Part shown: positions 52,557 to 60,524 of the stretch, piece after piece
Position numbering within the stretch: position 1 is the first letter of the stretch
Layout of the letters: each line of letters begins with the position of its first letter
NCBI GenBank assembly: GCA_001829185.1
Contig: MIAR01000035.1
Location: forward strand, 62,001 to 126,000
DNA length: 64,000 nt
From: Spirochaetes bacterium GWB1_60_80
Lineage (GTDB): Bacteria > Spirochaetota > Spirochaetia > Treponematales > UBA12059
Direction: 5' to 3'
Program-made: the position numbers and the translations under genes
The notes under the pieces: model-generated
What the model was told of the DNA's origin: nothing
Databases searched by the model: none
Seen by the model: only the letters and a program-made list of their open reading frames with translations

Positions 52557-53789
52557 CTACGCCTGACGAAGCATCAGGCGGGCAAACACCTTGGCGTCAC
52601 CGATGATGTTGGCGATCTTGGTATACTCGTTGGGGGCGTGCATCGTCTCGTCCTGGGTACTCCAGACCACGCAATCAAAGCCGGCGTTGCGCAGGTAGGC
52701 GCCAACCGTGCCGCCGCCAATGCCGATCGGCCGGGCGTCGATGCCGCAGGTCGCCTTGATGGCGGAGCGCAACAGGCCAACCACCGGCGTGTCCAGCGGG
52801 GTGGGCGGGCTCTCGTTCTCCATAACCACTTCCAGGTTCACCGTGACGCCGTACTTGGCTTCCACCAGCCGGGCGCGCTTGCCCGCTTCGGCCACCACCA
52901 GCTTAACCTTGTACTGCGGCAAGACACGCATGTCAAGGTAGAAGATGTCTTCGGCCGGGACGGTGTTGATGTTCGGGACGTTGGCTTCTTTTTTGGTAGG
53001 GGTAATGGTGCTACGGTCTGGCGAAAAGAGCGGCGAGCGATCGGTGAAGACCTCGGTCTCCATGTCGTGCAGGCGTACCGCCAGGTCGCAGTTGGCCAGA
53101 AAGGGATTGGCGCCGTCGTCCGGCACCGAAGCATGGCACTGCTTGCCGGTGGTGCGCACCTTCAGCCAACAGATGTTCTTCTCGGCGGTGTTGATCTCGG
53201 AGCCGTCTGGCTTGCCGCCGTCCGGGATGATGATCAGGTCATCCTTGGCAAACAACGTGGCGTTGGCCAGCAAGTACTGGATGCCGTAAACCGAGCCGAA
53301 TTCCTCGTCGGCCACGAACAGCAATTTGACGTCGTGCTCCGGCACCAGTTTGGCATCAAGCAAGGCCAGAGCGGCCATCACGCTGGATACCAGTCCCTGC
53401 TGGTTGTCCTCAACGCCGCGGCCGTAGATCTTGCCGCCCTTAATGACGGCCTGGAAGGGATCGGTCTGCCATTGGCCGCGGTCGCCCTCGGGCACCACGT
53501 CGGTATGGGCCATGATCCACAGGCGCGCTCCCGGCTCCCGGCCCTTGATGGTGGCCACCAGGTTAGGCCGTTTACCGGCGCTAACCCGGGCGTCAGGCGC
53601 GTCAAAATGCTCAATATTGGTCAGGCCTTTGGCACGCAGCCAGCGCTCCAGAACCTCGGCCTTTTTCCATTCGCCGTCGCCGCCCGATTCCGGCGCCAGG
53701 GCGGGTATAGCCGTCAGACTGGTTTCCAGGTCGATAATGGCCGACTCGGCGGCATCGAGAAACTTGAAGACTGCATCAGTGGAACTCAT
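52557..53789 (-). CDS. M20 family dipeptidase (PepV/Sapep-like)
   Basis: 410 residues. Metal and catalytic residues of M20 are all visible: MAHTDVVPEGDRGQWQTDPF (His and Asp), YGRGVEDNQQG (bridging Asp), LFVADEEFGS (catalytic Glu and ligand) and DETMHAPNEYTK (final His). A dimerisation/lid insert lies between about 190 and 310. Removes an amino acid from dipeptides in the cytoplasm. The ATG at 53789 is supported by AAGGAG; upstream extension to 53861 is not. Confidence 0.92.
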   Translation of the reverse strand: MSSTDAVFKFLDAAESAIIDLETSLTAIPALAPESGGDGEWKKAEVLERWLRAKGLTNIEHFDAPDARVSAGKRPNLVATIKGREPGARLWIMAHTDVVPEGDRGQWQTDPFQAVIKGGKIYGRGVEDNQQGLVSSVMAALALLDAKLVPEHDVKLLFVADEEFGSVYGIQYLLANATLFAKDDLIIIPDGGKPDGSEINTAEKNICWLKVRTTGKQCHASVPDDGANPFLANCDLAVRLHDMETEVFTDRSPLFSPDRSTITPTKKEANVPNINTVPAEDIFYLDMRVLPQYKVKLVVAEAGKRARLVEAKYGVTVNLEVVMENESPPTPLDTPVVGLLRSAIKATCGIDARPIGIGGGTVGAYLRNAGFDCVVWSTQDETMHAPNEYTKIANIIGDAKVFARLMLRQA

Positions 53790-53857
53790 CGTGGTACTCC
53801 TTATTACTCGTCGTCGGCCAGCCGGACGGACCGGCGACAGGGCGACGGCAGACGAAC

Positions 53858-54838
53858 TCAAGTACGGGCTGGCTTGCCCTGGTAGACCCGCCAGCTGCTC
53901 CGCACCAGGCTGTCGAGGTCGGAGTGAACCGGCTGCCAGCCGAGCAACTGTTTGGCCAGGCTTGACCCGGCTACCAGTTTAGCCGGATCGCCGGGGCGGC
54001 GGGCCACCACCCGCGCCGGAACGGCTTGCCCGGTCAGGCGGCGGGCCGCGGCCAGGATTTCCTTGACCGACAGGCCGGACTCGGAGCCGAGGTTGAAGGC
54101 CTGGCTGGGCAGGCCGCCGGCCAGCTTTTCCAGGGCCAGGACGTGGGCTCGAGCCAGGTCGCTGACGTGGACGTAGTCGCGCAGGCAAGTGCCGTCTGGC
54201 GTGTCGTAGTCGTCACCGTAGATCTGCAGCTCGGGCCGCAGACCGGCGGCCACTTCCATGATGATGGGCAGCAGGTTGGCCGGATTGCGCTCCAGGCCGC
54301 GCACCCGCCCGGCCGGGTCGTAGCCGGCGGCGTTGAAATAGCGCAAGGCGACGGACCTGAGACCGCGCAGCTGGTCGTACCAGCCCAGGAGGCCCTCGAT
54401 CTGCAACTTGGTAAAGCCGTAGAAGTTGGTCGGCTGCTTGGGGTGCTGCTCGTCGATAGGCAGGTAGGCCGGCTCGCCGTAGACGGCGGCGCTGCTGGAA
54501 AATACTAGGTACTTGAGCCCGGCGGCCGTCATGGCGTTGAGCACATTAATGGTGCCGGCGATGTTGTTGGTGGCGTATTTCTCGGGTACAAGCATCGACT
54601 CGCCGGCAGCCTTGAAGGCGGCCAGATGCACTGCGGCGTCAAAGCCGGGCGCCAGGGCGGCGGCCAGGTCGGAGGGGCGCATGATGTCGCCTTCGATGAA
54701 ATCGGCGCCCGGAAACAGATTGTCGCGGGTGCCGGAAGACAGATTGTCGAAAACGGTAACGCTGTGGCCGGCGGCCATCATCTCCAGGCAGACATGGCTG
54801 CCGATGTAGCCGGCGCCGCCCAGTATCAAGACTTTCAT
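53858..54838 (-). CDS. galE: UDP-glucose 4-epimerase
   Basis: 326 residues, extended SDR: NAD-binding GGAGYIGSHVC, SSSAAVYGEP (catalytic Ser), NFYGFTKLQIE (YxxxK), and VALRYFNAAGYDPAGR. Interconverts UDP-glucose and UDP-galactose, supplying galactose for surface glycans or galactose catabolism. AAGGAG stands before the ATG. Followed 68 bases later, on the same strand, by the dipeptidase gene. Confidence 0.95.
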   Translation of the reverse strand: MKVLILGGAGYIGSHVCLEMMAAGHSVTVFDNLSSGTRDNLFPGADFIEGDIMRPSDLAAALAPGFDAAVHLAAFKAAGESMLVPEKYATNNIAGTINVLNAMTAAGLKYLVFSSSAAVYGEPAYLPIDEQHPKQPTNFYGFTKLQIEGLLGWYDQLRGLRSVALRYFNAAGYDPAGRVRGLERNPANLLPIIMEVAAGLRPELQIYGDDYDTPDGTCLRDYVHVSDLARAHVLALEKLAGGLPSQAFNLGSESGLSVKEILAAARRLTGQAVPARVVARRPGDPAKLVAGSSLAKQLLGWQPVHSDLDSLVRSSWRVYQGKPART

Positions 54839-54853
54839 GCGCGCTCCTTTGAG

Positions 54854-56392
54854 TTATGAAAAAGAAACCTGAATAGCCAGGAATTGCTGGATATTGCCGA
54901 CAAAGAGGGCGACCAGCGCGGGGTCGAACTGGCTGCCGGCATTGTCTTTGATATAGTTCACGGCCTCGGACACGGCCCAGGCGCCGCGGTAAACGCGGTT
55001 GCTGGTCAGGGCGTCAAACACGTCGGCGATGGCCGTGATGCGGGCGTATAGGTGGATGGCCTCGCCCTGAAGGCCGGCCGGATAGCCGCCGCCGTCCCAG
55101 CGTTCGTGGTGCTGCTTGGCAATGATGGTGGCCGCCTGGAAAAGCTCGCGCCGCGAGAACTGGAGCAGGCCGGCGCCAATGGCGGCATGGGTCTTCATAG
55201 CCTGGAACTCCGCTTCGTCCAGGCGGGAAGCCTTGTTGAGGATGACGTCGGGGATGGCCACCTTGCCAATGTCGTGCACGGCGCTGGCCACCTCCACCCG
55301 GCGGACTTCGTCGTCCGGCAGGCCGGCCAGGTCAGACAGCAGGCGGACGTACTCCGACACTCGTTTGACGTGGCGGCCGGTCTCCATGGAGCGCTGCTCG
55401 ACGATGTCGCCCAGCGTGAAGATCATCTCGCGGTGGTTTTCCTCGATCTCGCGATTCAGGTAGATATTGTCGAAGGCCACCGAAACGTTAACGCAGTAGA
55501 TGTTGATCAGCTCGATGTCGATGGTCGACAGGTCGGGACAATCTTCCAGGTAGATCAGGTTCTGAGCGCCGGTCTTGGTCTCGATGTAGCCGATGTAGGA
55601 GTGTTGGTCATGGCTGGAAACTCGGTTGGAATGGGCCAGCTCGACCCGTCGCAGCAGATCTGGCGCCAGGAACTCGTCCAGCCGGCGGTCAATGCCGGTC
55701 TCGAAGCGGCCGGTACCGGCTAGGATAACGAAACCGTCGCCGACGCTAGTAGCGGTGAAGCCGCCTATGCCCAGGTACATGGCACCGCGGTCCACGCTCA
55801 AGAGCCCCGTCAGCTGTTCAAGCACGCCGGAGGCGAATTTCTTGAGCGATTGCAACTCGAAGATGCGCGCCGACGACTCGATGATCTTGTGCAGGCCATG
55901 GCGGCTCTTCTCGATGGTGATGATATCCTTGTACGAGCGGATAGCCGCGATCATGGTGGTATATAGCTTCTGGGCGGTCAGCTCGGTCTTTTCTTTATAA
56001 TCGTTGATGTCGTACTCGAGGATGACCCGGGTGGCCGGCGCCTGGCCAGGTTGTCCAGTGCGCAGAATGATGCGCACGGCGTGGTTGTCGATTTCCTCGC
56101 GGATAAACTGCACGAGGCGCAAACCGGCGTCGTCGGTCTCCATCACCACGTCCAGCAGGATGACGGCGATGTCGTGCGCCCGTTCCAAGCAGTCTTTGGC
56201 TTGTTTAGAGGAGTAGGCCGATATGAATTCCAGCTTGCGGCCGGCGAAGGCAAAACCGGCCAGCACCAACTTGGTGATGTGGTGGACTTCCTCTTCATCG
56301 TCGACGATCAGGATTTTCCAGACGTCGCCGCCGGCCGGAATTGCCTCGGCCTTTTCTTCCGCGAAAACCAATCGATCGTCGGCAGGAATCAT
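54854..56392 (-). CDS. response regulator with REC-DUF3369-HD-GYP domains (c-di-GMP phosphodiesterase)
   Basis: 512 residues. REC domain about 25-150 (KILIVDDEEEVHHITKLVLA; phosphoacceptor Asp in AVILLDVVMETDDAGL), a DUF3369/GAF-like middle (TELTAQKLYTTMIAAIRSYK, FASGVLEQLTGLLSVD), and an HD-GYP domain from about 330 (VASAVHDIGKVAIPDVILNK with HD; KQHHERWDGGGYPAGL with GYP). Degrades c-di-GMP on phosphorylation. It overlaps by four bases with the upstream histidine kinase, which is therefore its partner. Together they form a two-component c-di-GMP switch. Confidence 0.95.
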   Translation of the reverse strand: MIPADDRLVFAEEKAEAIPAGGDVWKILIVDDEEEVHHITKLVLAGFAFAGRKLEFISAYSSKQAKDCLERAHDIAVILLDVVMETDDAGLRLVQFIREEIDNHAVRIILRTGQPGQAPATRVILEYDINDYKEKTELTAQKLYTTMIAAIRSYKDIITIEKSRHGLHKIIESSARIFELQSLKKFASGVLEQLTGLLSVDRGAMYLGIGGFTATSVGDGFVILAGTGRFETGIDRRLDEFLAPDLLRRVELAHSNRVSSHDQHSYIGYIETKTGAQNLIYLEDCPDLSTIDIELINIYCVNVSVAFDNIYLNREIEENHREMIFTLGDIVEQRSMETGRHVKRVSEYVRLLSDLAGLPDDEVRRVEVASAVHDIGKVAIPDVILNKASRLDEAEFQAMKTHAAIGAGLLQFSRRELFQAATIIAKQHHERWDGGGYPAGLQGEAIHLYARITAIADVFDALTSNRVYRGAWAVSEAVNYIKDNAGSQFDPALVALFVGNIQQFLAIQVSFS

Positions 56393-57891
56393 CCATCAAC
56401 CTCGTTCGTCTCGTCGTTTTGCTGGGGCAGGACCAGCCTGAAATGCACCCCATCGCCCAGTGTACTGTCGCAGGTAATGGTTCCGCCTAATTTTGAAACG
56501 ATGTTGTAAACGATATACAAACCCAGACCGGTACCGCCTTGCTCGCGCTTGGTGGTAAAGAACGGTTGGAAGATCCTGTTCAGGTTCTCTGTCGGGATGC
56601 CGATGCCATCGTCGCGGTACTCTAGCACAATATCCTTGTTTTGTATACGCGCCTTCAGTTCGATGGCACCGGCCCGCTGGTCCGGATAAGCGTGGTTCAG
56701 GCTGTTGACCAGCAGGTTGGAGACGATCTGCGACAGCATGCCAGGATAGCCGTACCACGCCAAATCGACCGGAATATCCACCGAAATCAGGTGCGGGCTA
56801 CTTTTGAGGCGGGGACGCAGGCTGAAGAGCACCTCACCGACATACTCGCACAGCTTGACCAGGCGCCGGTCCTCGTTACTTTGGTCGGCCGTGACCTTCT
56901 TGAAGCTGGAGACGAAGTTGCTGGCCCGCTGCAGGTTAAGCAGCAGGATGGCCACCGTCTCATCGGATTCGTTGAAGAAGTTCTCGATGGCCGACCGGGT
57001 TAACTGGCCGCTTTCCAGATTCTGCCGCACCTGCTTGAGGAGTTCCTGCAGGTGCGAGGCGGCCGTGACGCCGATGCCGACCGGCGTATTGATCTCGTGG
57101 GCCACGCCGGTGGTAAGCCCCCCCAGGAAGGCCAGCTTCTCGGCGTCGATCAGGCGGCTGGTACGGTCGGATACCAGGCTTTCCAGATCGCTGGAGTAGG
57201 CCTGGAAGACCGCAGCCATCTCGTTCAGGTTGCGGGCCAACTGCCCGATCTCGTCCTGGCGCTTAATTTCGTTACCCACCCGGACGCCGAAATCCTTGGC
57301 GCCGATGCGGTGCACGGCTGTATTGAGGTGGCTGATGGCGTCGATTAGGCTCATTTTGACGTAGAAAACCAGCACCAACAGGCTGACTACCGAAACCAGC
57401 AAGCCGCGCAGCGAGAACAGGAACAGGTCGCGATTAATCTTGCGGATTACCGGGTCCAGGAGCAGGCCAATCTCCAGCACGCCCAAGGCGATGTCCTTGT
57501 GCTCCAATTGGGCGTAGAGCACCCGATCCGAGGTCTCCGGGCGCACCCAACCATCCGTGACGGCCACCGGGTAACCGGACTCGTCGGCCAAGCGGTCAAA
57601 ACCGGCAAACAGGCTGCCGTCATGGTTCCAGACCGCGATGTAGGCCACCCGGCTGTCTTGCATGGCTACCGCCAGCATCACCTCCACCTGTGAATTGGAA
57701 AAGTTCCAGACAGCCTCCTCCAGCGACAGAACGAGCTGGTCGCGCAGGTTGAGGGCATCGCGCTGGGCCGTGGCCTCGGCCGTCCGCCGGTCCAGCCCGA
57801 AAATAATCAAGCCGCTGACCAGCGTCAGGACGCTCAGGATCAGCAGGGCGGCGGTAAAAATGCGGAAACTGAGACTGCCTACCAGGCGCAC
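56389..57891 (-). CDS. membrane histidine kinase paired with the HD-GYP regulator
   Basis: 500 residues: two membrane helices (IFTAALLILSVLTLVSGLII; LLVSVVSLLVLVFYV) bracketing a periplasmic sensor of about 130 residues, a HAMP region, the H box (LTTGVAHEINTPVGIG), and an HATPase with SNLLVNSLNHAY (N box), DDGIGIPTENL, TKREQGGTGLGLYIV. The GTG at 57891 is chosen because AGGAGG lies five bases upstream; a TTG at 57924 has none. Signal unknown. Confidence 0.93.
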   Translation of the reverse strand: MRLVGSLSFRIFTAALLILSVLTLVSGLIIFGLDRRTAEATAQRDALNLRDQLVLSLEEAVWNFSNSQVEVMLAVAMQDSRVAYIAVWNHDGSLFAGFDRLADESGYPVAVTDGWVRPETSDRVLYAQLEHKDIALGVLEIGLLLDPVIRKINRDLFLFSLRGLLVSVVSLLVLVFYVKMSLIDAISHLNTAVHRIGAKDFGVRVGNEIKRQDEIGQLARNLNEMAAVFQAYSSDLESLVSDRTSRLIDAEKLAFLGGLTTGVAHEINTPVGIGVTAASHLQELLKQVRQNLESGQLTRSAIENFFNESDETVAILLLNLQRASNFVSSFKKVTADQSNEDRRLVKLCEYVGEVLFSLRPRLKSSPHLISVDIPVDLAWYGYPGMLSQIVSNLLVNSLNHAYPDQRAGAIELKARIQNKDIVLEYRDDGIGIPTENLNRIFQPFFTTKREQGGTGLGLYIVYNIVSKLGGTITCDSTLGDGVHFRLVLPQQNDETNEVDG

Positions 57892-58027
57892 CGGCGCCTC
57901 CTCTGGCAATAATAGTAGGCTCAAGTCGCACGTAATGCAACCGCAAGCTCAGCTAAAAGCAACCTGCCGACCAGGCGGGCTGCCGGTTTGGCCAGCTGGG
58001 CGGCCACCGGGAAAATCACCCGGGTAT

Positions 58028-58054
58028 AAAAAAACCGCCCCCGAAAAGGGGCGG
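58028..58054 (-). terminator. terminator after tRNA-Phe
   Basis: Minus strand: CCGCCCC (58035-58041) pairs with GGGGCGG (58048-58054) around a six-base loop, followed by a T-run (A at 58028-58034 on plus). It ends the tRNA-Phe transcript before the histidine kinase gene. Confidence 0.85.
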
Positions 58055-58062
58055 CTGACGCC

Positions 58063-58135
58063 TGCCACCGGTCAGAATTGAACTGACGACACGTGGATTT
58101 TCAGTCCACTGCTCTACCAACTGAGCTACAGCGGC
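58063..58135 (-). tRNA. tRNA-Phe (anticodon GAA)
   Basis: Minus strand: acceptor GCCGCTG pairs with CGGTGGC with two G-U pairs, D-arm GCTC AGTTGGTA GAGC, anticodon stem GTGGA/TCCAC around loop CTGAAAA (anticodon GAA), T-arm GTCAG TTCAATT CTGAC, discriminator A. No encoded CCA. Confidence 0.95.
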
Positions 58136-58250
58136 TCAACAGGAAACATTTATACCGAAATCCGCCTTTTTGGTCAAGAGCCGATAGTGCGGCCGCTTCA
58201 CTTTTCTAAAAAATCGCACAGCCCAAGCGGTCGGCGAGAGGTCTGATCAC

Positions 58251-58386
58251 TAGCAGGTTGTTGAAAAAGCCGGTTGCTTTCTCAACAACCTTAACAATTC
58301 CTCGCATAGCTTGCGCTATGCTGCGTAATTGTACCGGCTTTTGAAGTGTTGAAAAGCCGCATCCGCGTTTTTCAACACCCTGCTAG
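58251..58386. repeat. 136-bp three-hairpin repeat, copy C
   Basis: Identical over all 136 bases to copy A at 37568-37703, with the same CTAG edges. It sits between tRNA-Phe and the radical SAM gene, 20 kb from copy A. Confidence 0.93.
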
Positions 58387-58423
58387 GTCGCAGGCTCACC
58401 CTGTACAAAACCGGCCGGGCTGG

Positions 58424-58429
58424 TATACT
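58424..58429 (+). promoter_or_regulatory. -10 box of the radical SAM gene
   Basis: TATACT ends seven bases before the ATG at 58437; the -35 region (CTGTAC, 17 bases up) is weak and no ribosome site is present. A leaderless message is likely. Confidence 0.5.
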
Positions 58430-58436
58430 GCAATCC

Positions 58437-60449
58437 ATGGACACGCTGATCATCCAAGTGCCTTTCACGCAACTGAACACGGCCTACCCGGCCATCTGGT
58501 ACCTGGACGCCTTCCTGCGCCGCGAAGGCTTACGCTGCCAGGCGCGCGATACCGCCATCGCCTGCTTCCGGGCCATCTTCTCGTCGACCGGCTTACCCCG
58601 GATCTTCGAACGCGCCCGCCAGTTCGTTCCCCAGCTCAAAGGCGACCAGGTGACGGCCCGGCGCCTGGCCGCCTACTTCAGCCAAGAGGCCGCTTACTGC
58701 CGCCTGATCGACGGCCTGTGCGCCTACCTGGCCGGCGAGGACCCGGCCTTCGCCTACCGCCTGGCGGTAGGCGCCGACCTGCCGCTGGGCATGCGCGCCG
58801 AGGCCGTACTGGAGCCGGCTGGCGGCATCAGCGTCGAGGAGGCGCCGGCCCTGGCCACCGCCATCCTCAACGACTTGGCCGACTTCGTGCGCTATACCGT
58901 GGACCCGAATTTCGAGACCGTGCGCTACGCCAACAGCCTGCCGGCCAGCGTCCAGCACTTTGCCGACCTGGTGGCCGTGGCCGAAGGCAGCTGGCTCTTG
59001 GCCGAATTCTACCGGCCCATCCTGGCGACCATCTTTGACGCCGCCGCGGCCAACGGCGGCGCATCCGCAACCGATGGCGCACCAGTCGACCAGCCGCTGC
59101 TGATCGGCTTAAGCGTGCCCTTCCCCGGCTGCCTGGCCGGCGCCGTAGTGGCTGCCCAGGCCGCCCGCGCCCATTTTGGCGACCGGGCTACCATCCTATT
59201 GGGCGGCGCCTACGTGTCCACCGAGCTGCGCGAATGCCTAGACCCGGCACTGTTCAACCTATTCGATTATGTCTGCTATGATGCCGGCTACGCCGACCTG
59301 GCCATTCTGGCGCGGCAGACCGCCCCGGTGCCCGGCCTGGCCCCGCCCGGGCTGAGCCAGACTCGCTGGCTAGACCGCGCCACCGGCCGCATCGCCGGGG
59401 CGGCCGACGCGCCGCCGCCAGCCGCCGTGCTACCGCCGGAGGCCGCGTCACCAGCAGCTTCAAACGCAGCCCGCGCTGGCGCGGCCGACGTCGAGCACGC
59501 GGCCATCGCCCTAGTCCACCCCGACTACCACGGCGCCGATTTCCGCCAGTACCTGCGCATCGTCGATTCACCCAACCCGATGCACCGCCTGTGGAACGAC
59601 ACGCCCTGGCTCAAGTACCGCCTGGCGCACGGCTGCTACTGGCAACGCTGCGCCTTCTGCGACACCCAGCTGCATTACATCCGCCATTACCAGCCGGTCA
59701 AACTGGACAGCCTGCTGGCGGCCATGGACGAGGCCGCCGCGCGCCATCGCCTGTACGGCATCCATTTCGTCGACGAGGCCATGCCACCGGCCCTAGTACG
59801 CGACTTCGCGGCCCGCAACCGTCAGCGAACCCGTCCCTTTACCTTCTGGGGCAATGCCCGCTTCGACAAGAGCTGGACCGAAAGCCTTTGCGCCGAGGCG
59901 GCGGCCGGCGGCCTGATCGCCGTTTCCGGCGGCATCGAGATCGCCACCACCGCCGGCCTGGAGGTGATTGACAAGGGCTTCAGCCTAGTTCAGCTAGTGC
60001 GCAGCCTGGCAAACTTCAAGGCGGCCGGCATCCTGGTGCACGCCTATCTGATCTATGGCTTCCCCGGGCAGGACCACCAGGATATCGCCGACTCGGCCGA
60101 GATGGTGCGCCAGCTGCTGGCCGAAGGCCTGATCGACTCGGCCTTCTGGCACCGCTTCGTGTTGACCAGGCACTCCCGCCTTTACGCCGATTGGCAGCGG
60201 GGGCTTGTACCCAGCCTCGAGCCGCTGCCGCCGCCGGGCAGCTTCGCCATCAACGACCTGCGCTTCCAAGGCGAAGCGCAGTACGAAGTCTGGACTCAAG
60301 TGCTCGACAGCGCCCTGGCCGCCTGGGCCGACCGCGGCGAAACCACCCTGCCCCTGCCCCAGTTCTACGGCGCCGCGGCCAGCCGTCTGCCTCGTCCCCG
60401 GCTGAACGCCCGCCAGCTGCTGCGCCAAGCCGGAGTCAGCCAGGGCTGA
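58437..60449 (+). CDS. B12-binding-type radical SAM protein
   Basis: 670 residues. The N-terminal half has a Rossmann-like, cobalamin-binding-domain style region (LLIGLSVPFPGCLAGAVVAA, TILLGGAYVSTELRECL) without the DxHxxG loop of true B12 binders. The radical SAM domain starts with HGCYWQRCAFCDTQLHY, a Cx4Cx2C cluster, followed by LYGIHFVDEAMPPALVRDFA and SGGIEIATTAGLEVIDKGFS. An Ala/Pro-rich insert of about 60 residues (around 320-365) joins the two. Substrate unknown. The start is the ATG at 58437, placed seven bases after a TATACT. Confidence 0.88.
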   Translation: MDTLIIQVPFTQLNTAYPAIWYLDAFLRREGLRCQARDTAIACFRAIFSSTGLPRIFERARQFVPQLKGDQVTARRLAAYFSQEAAYCRLIDGLCAYLAGEDPAFAYRLAVGADLPLGMRAEAVLEPAGGISVEEAPALATAILNDLADFVRYTVDPNFETVRYANSLPASVQHFADLVAVAEGSWLLAEFYRPILATIFDAAAANGGASATDGAPVDQPLLIGLSVPFPGCLAGAVVAAQAARAHFGDRATILLGGAYVSTELRECLDPALFNLFDYVCYDAGYADLAILARQTAPVPGLAPPGLSQTRWLDRATGRIAGAADAPPPAAVLPPEAASPAASNAARAGAADVEHAAIALVHPDYHGADFRQYLRIVDSPNPMHRLWNDTPWLKYRLAHGCYWQRCAFCDTQLHYIRHYQPVKLDSLLAAMDEAAARHRLYGIHFVDEAMPPALVRDFAARNRQRTRPFTFWGNARFDKSWTESLCAEAAAGGLIAVSGGIEIATTAGLEVIDKGFSLVQLVRSLANFKAAGILVHAYLIYGFPGQDHQDIADSAEMVRQLLAEGLIDSAFWHRFVLTRHSRLYADWQRGLVPSLEPLPPPGSFAINDLRFQGEAQYEVWTQVLDSALAAWADRGETTLPLPQFYGAAASRLPRPRLNARQLLRQAGVSQG

Positions 60450-60524
60450 ACGGCGCTGGAACCAGACGTCGGGAAACGACCAACCGGCGCACGGCCGAGG
60501 AACCCGAAGCCCGGCGGAGGCCGC

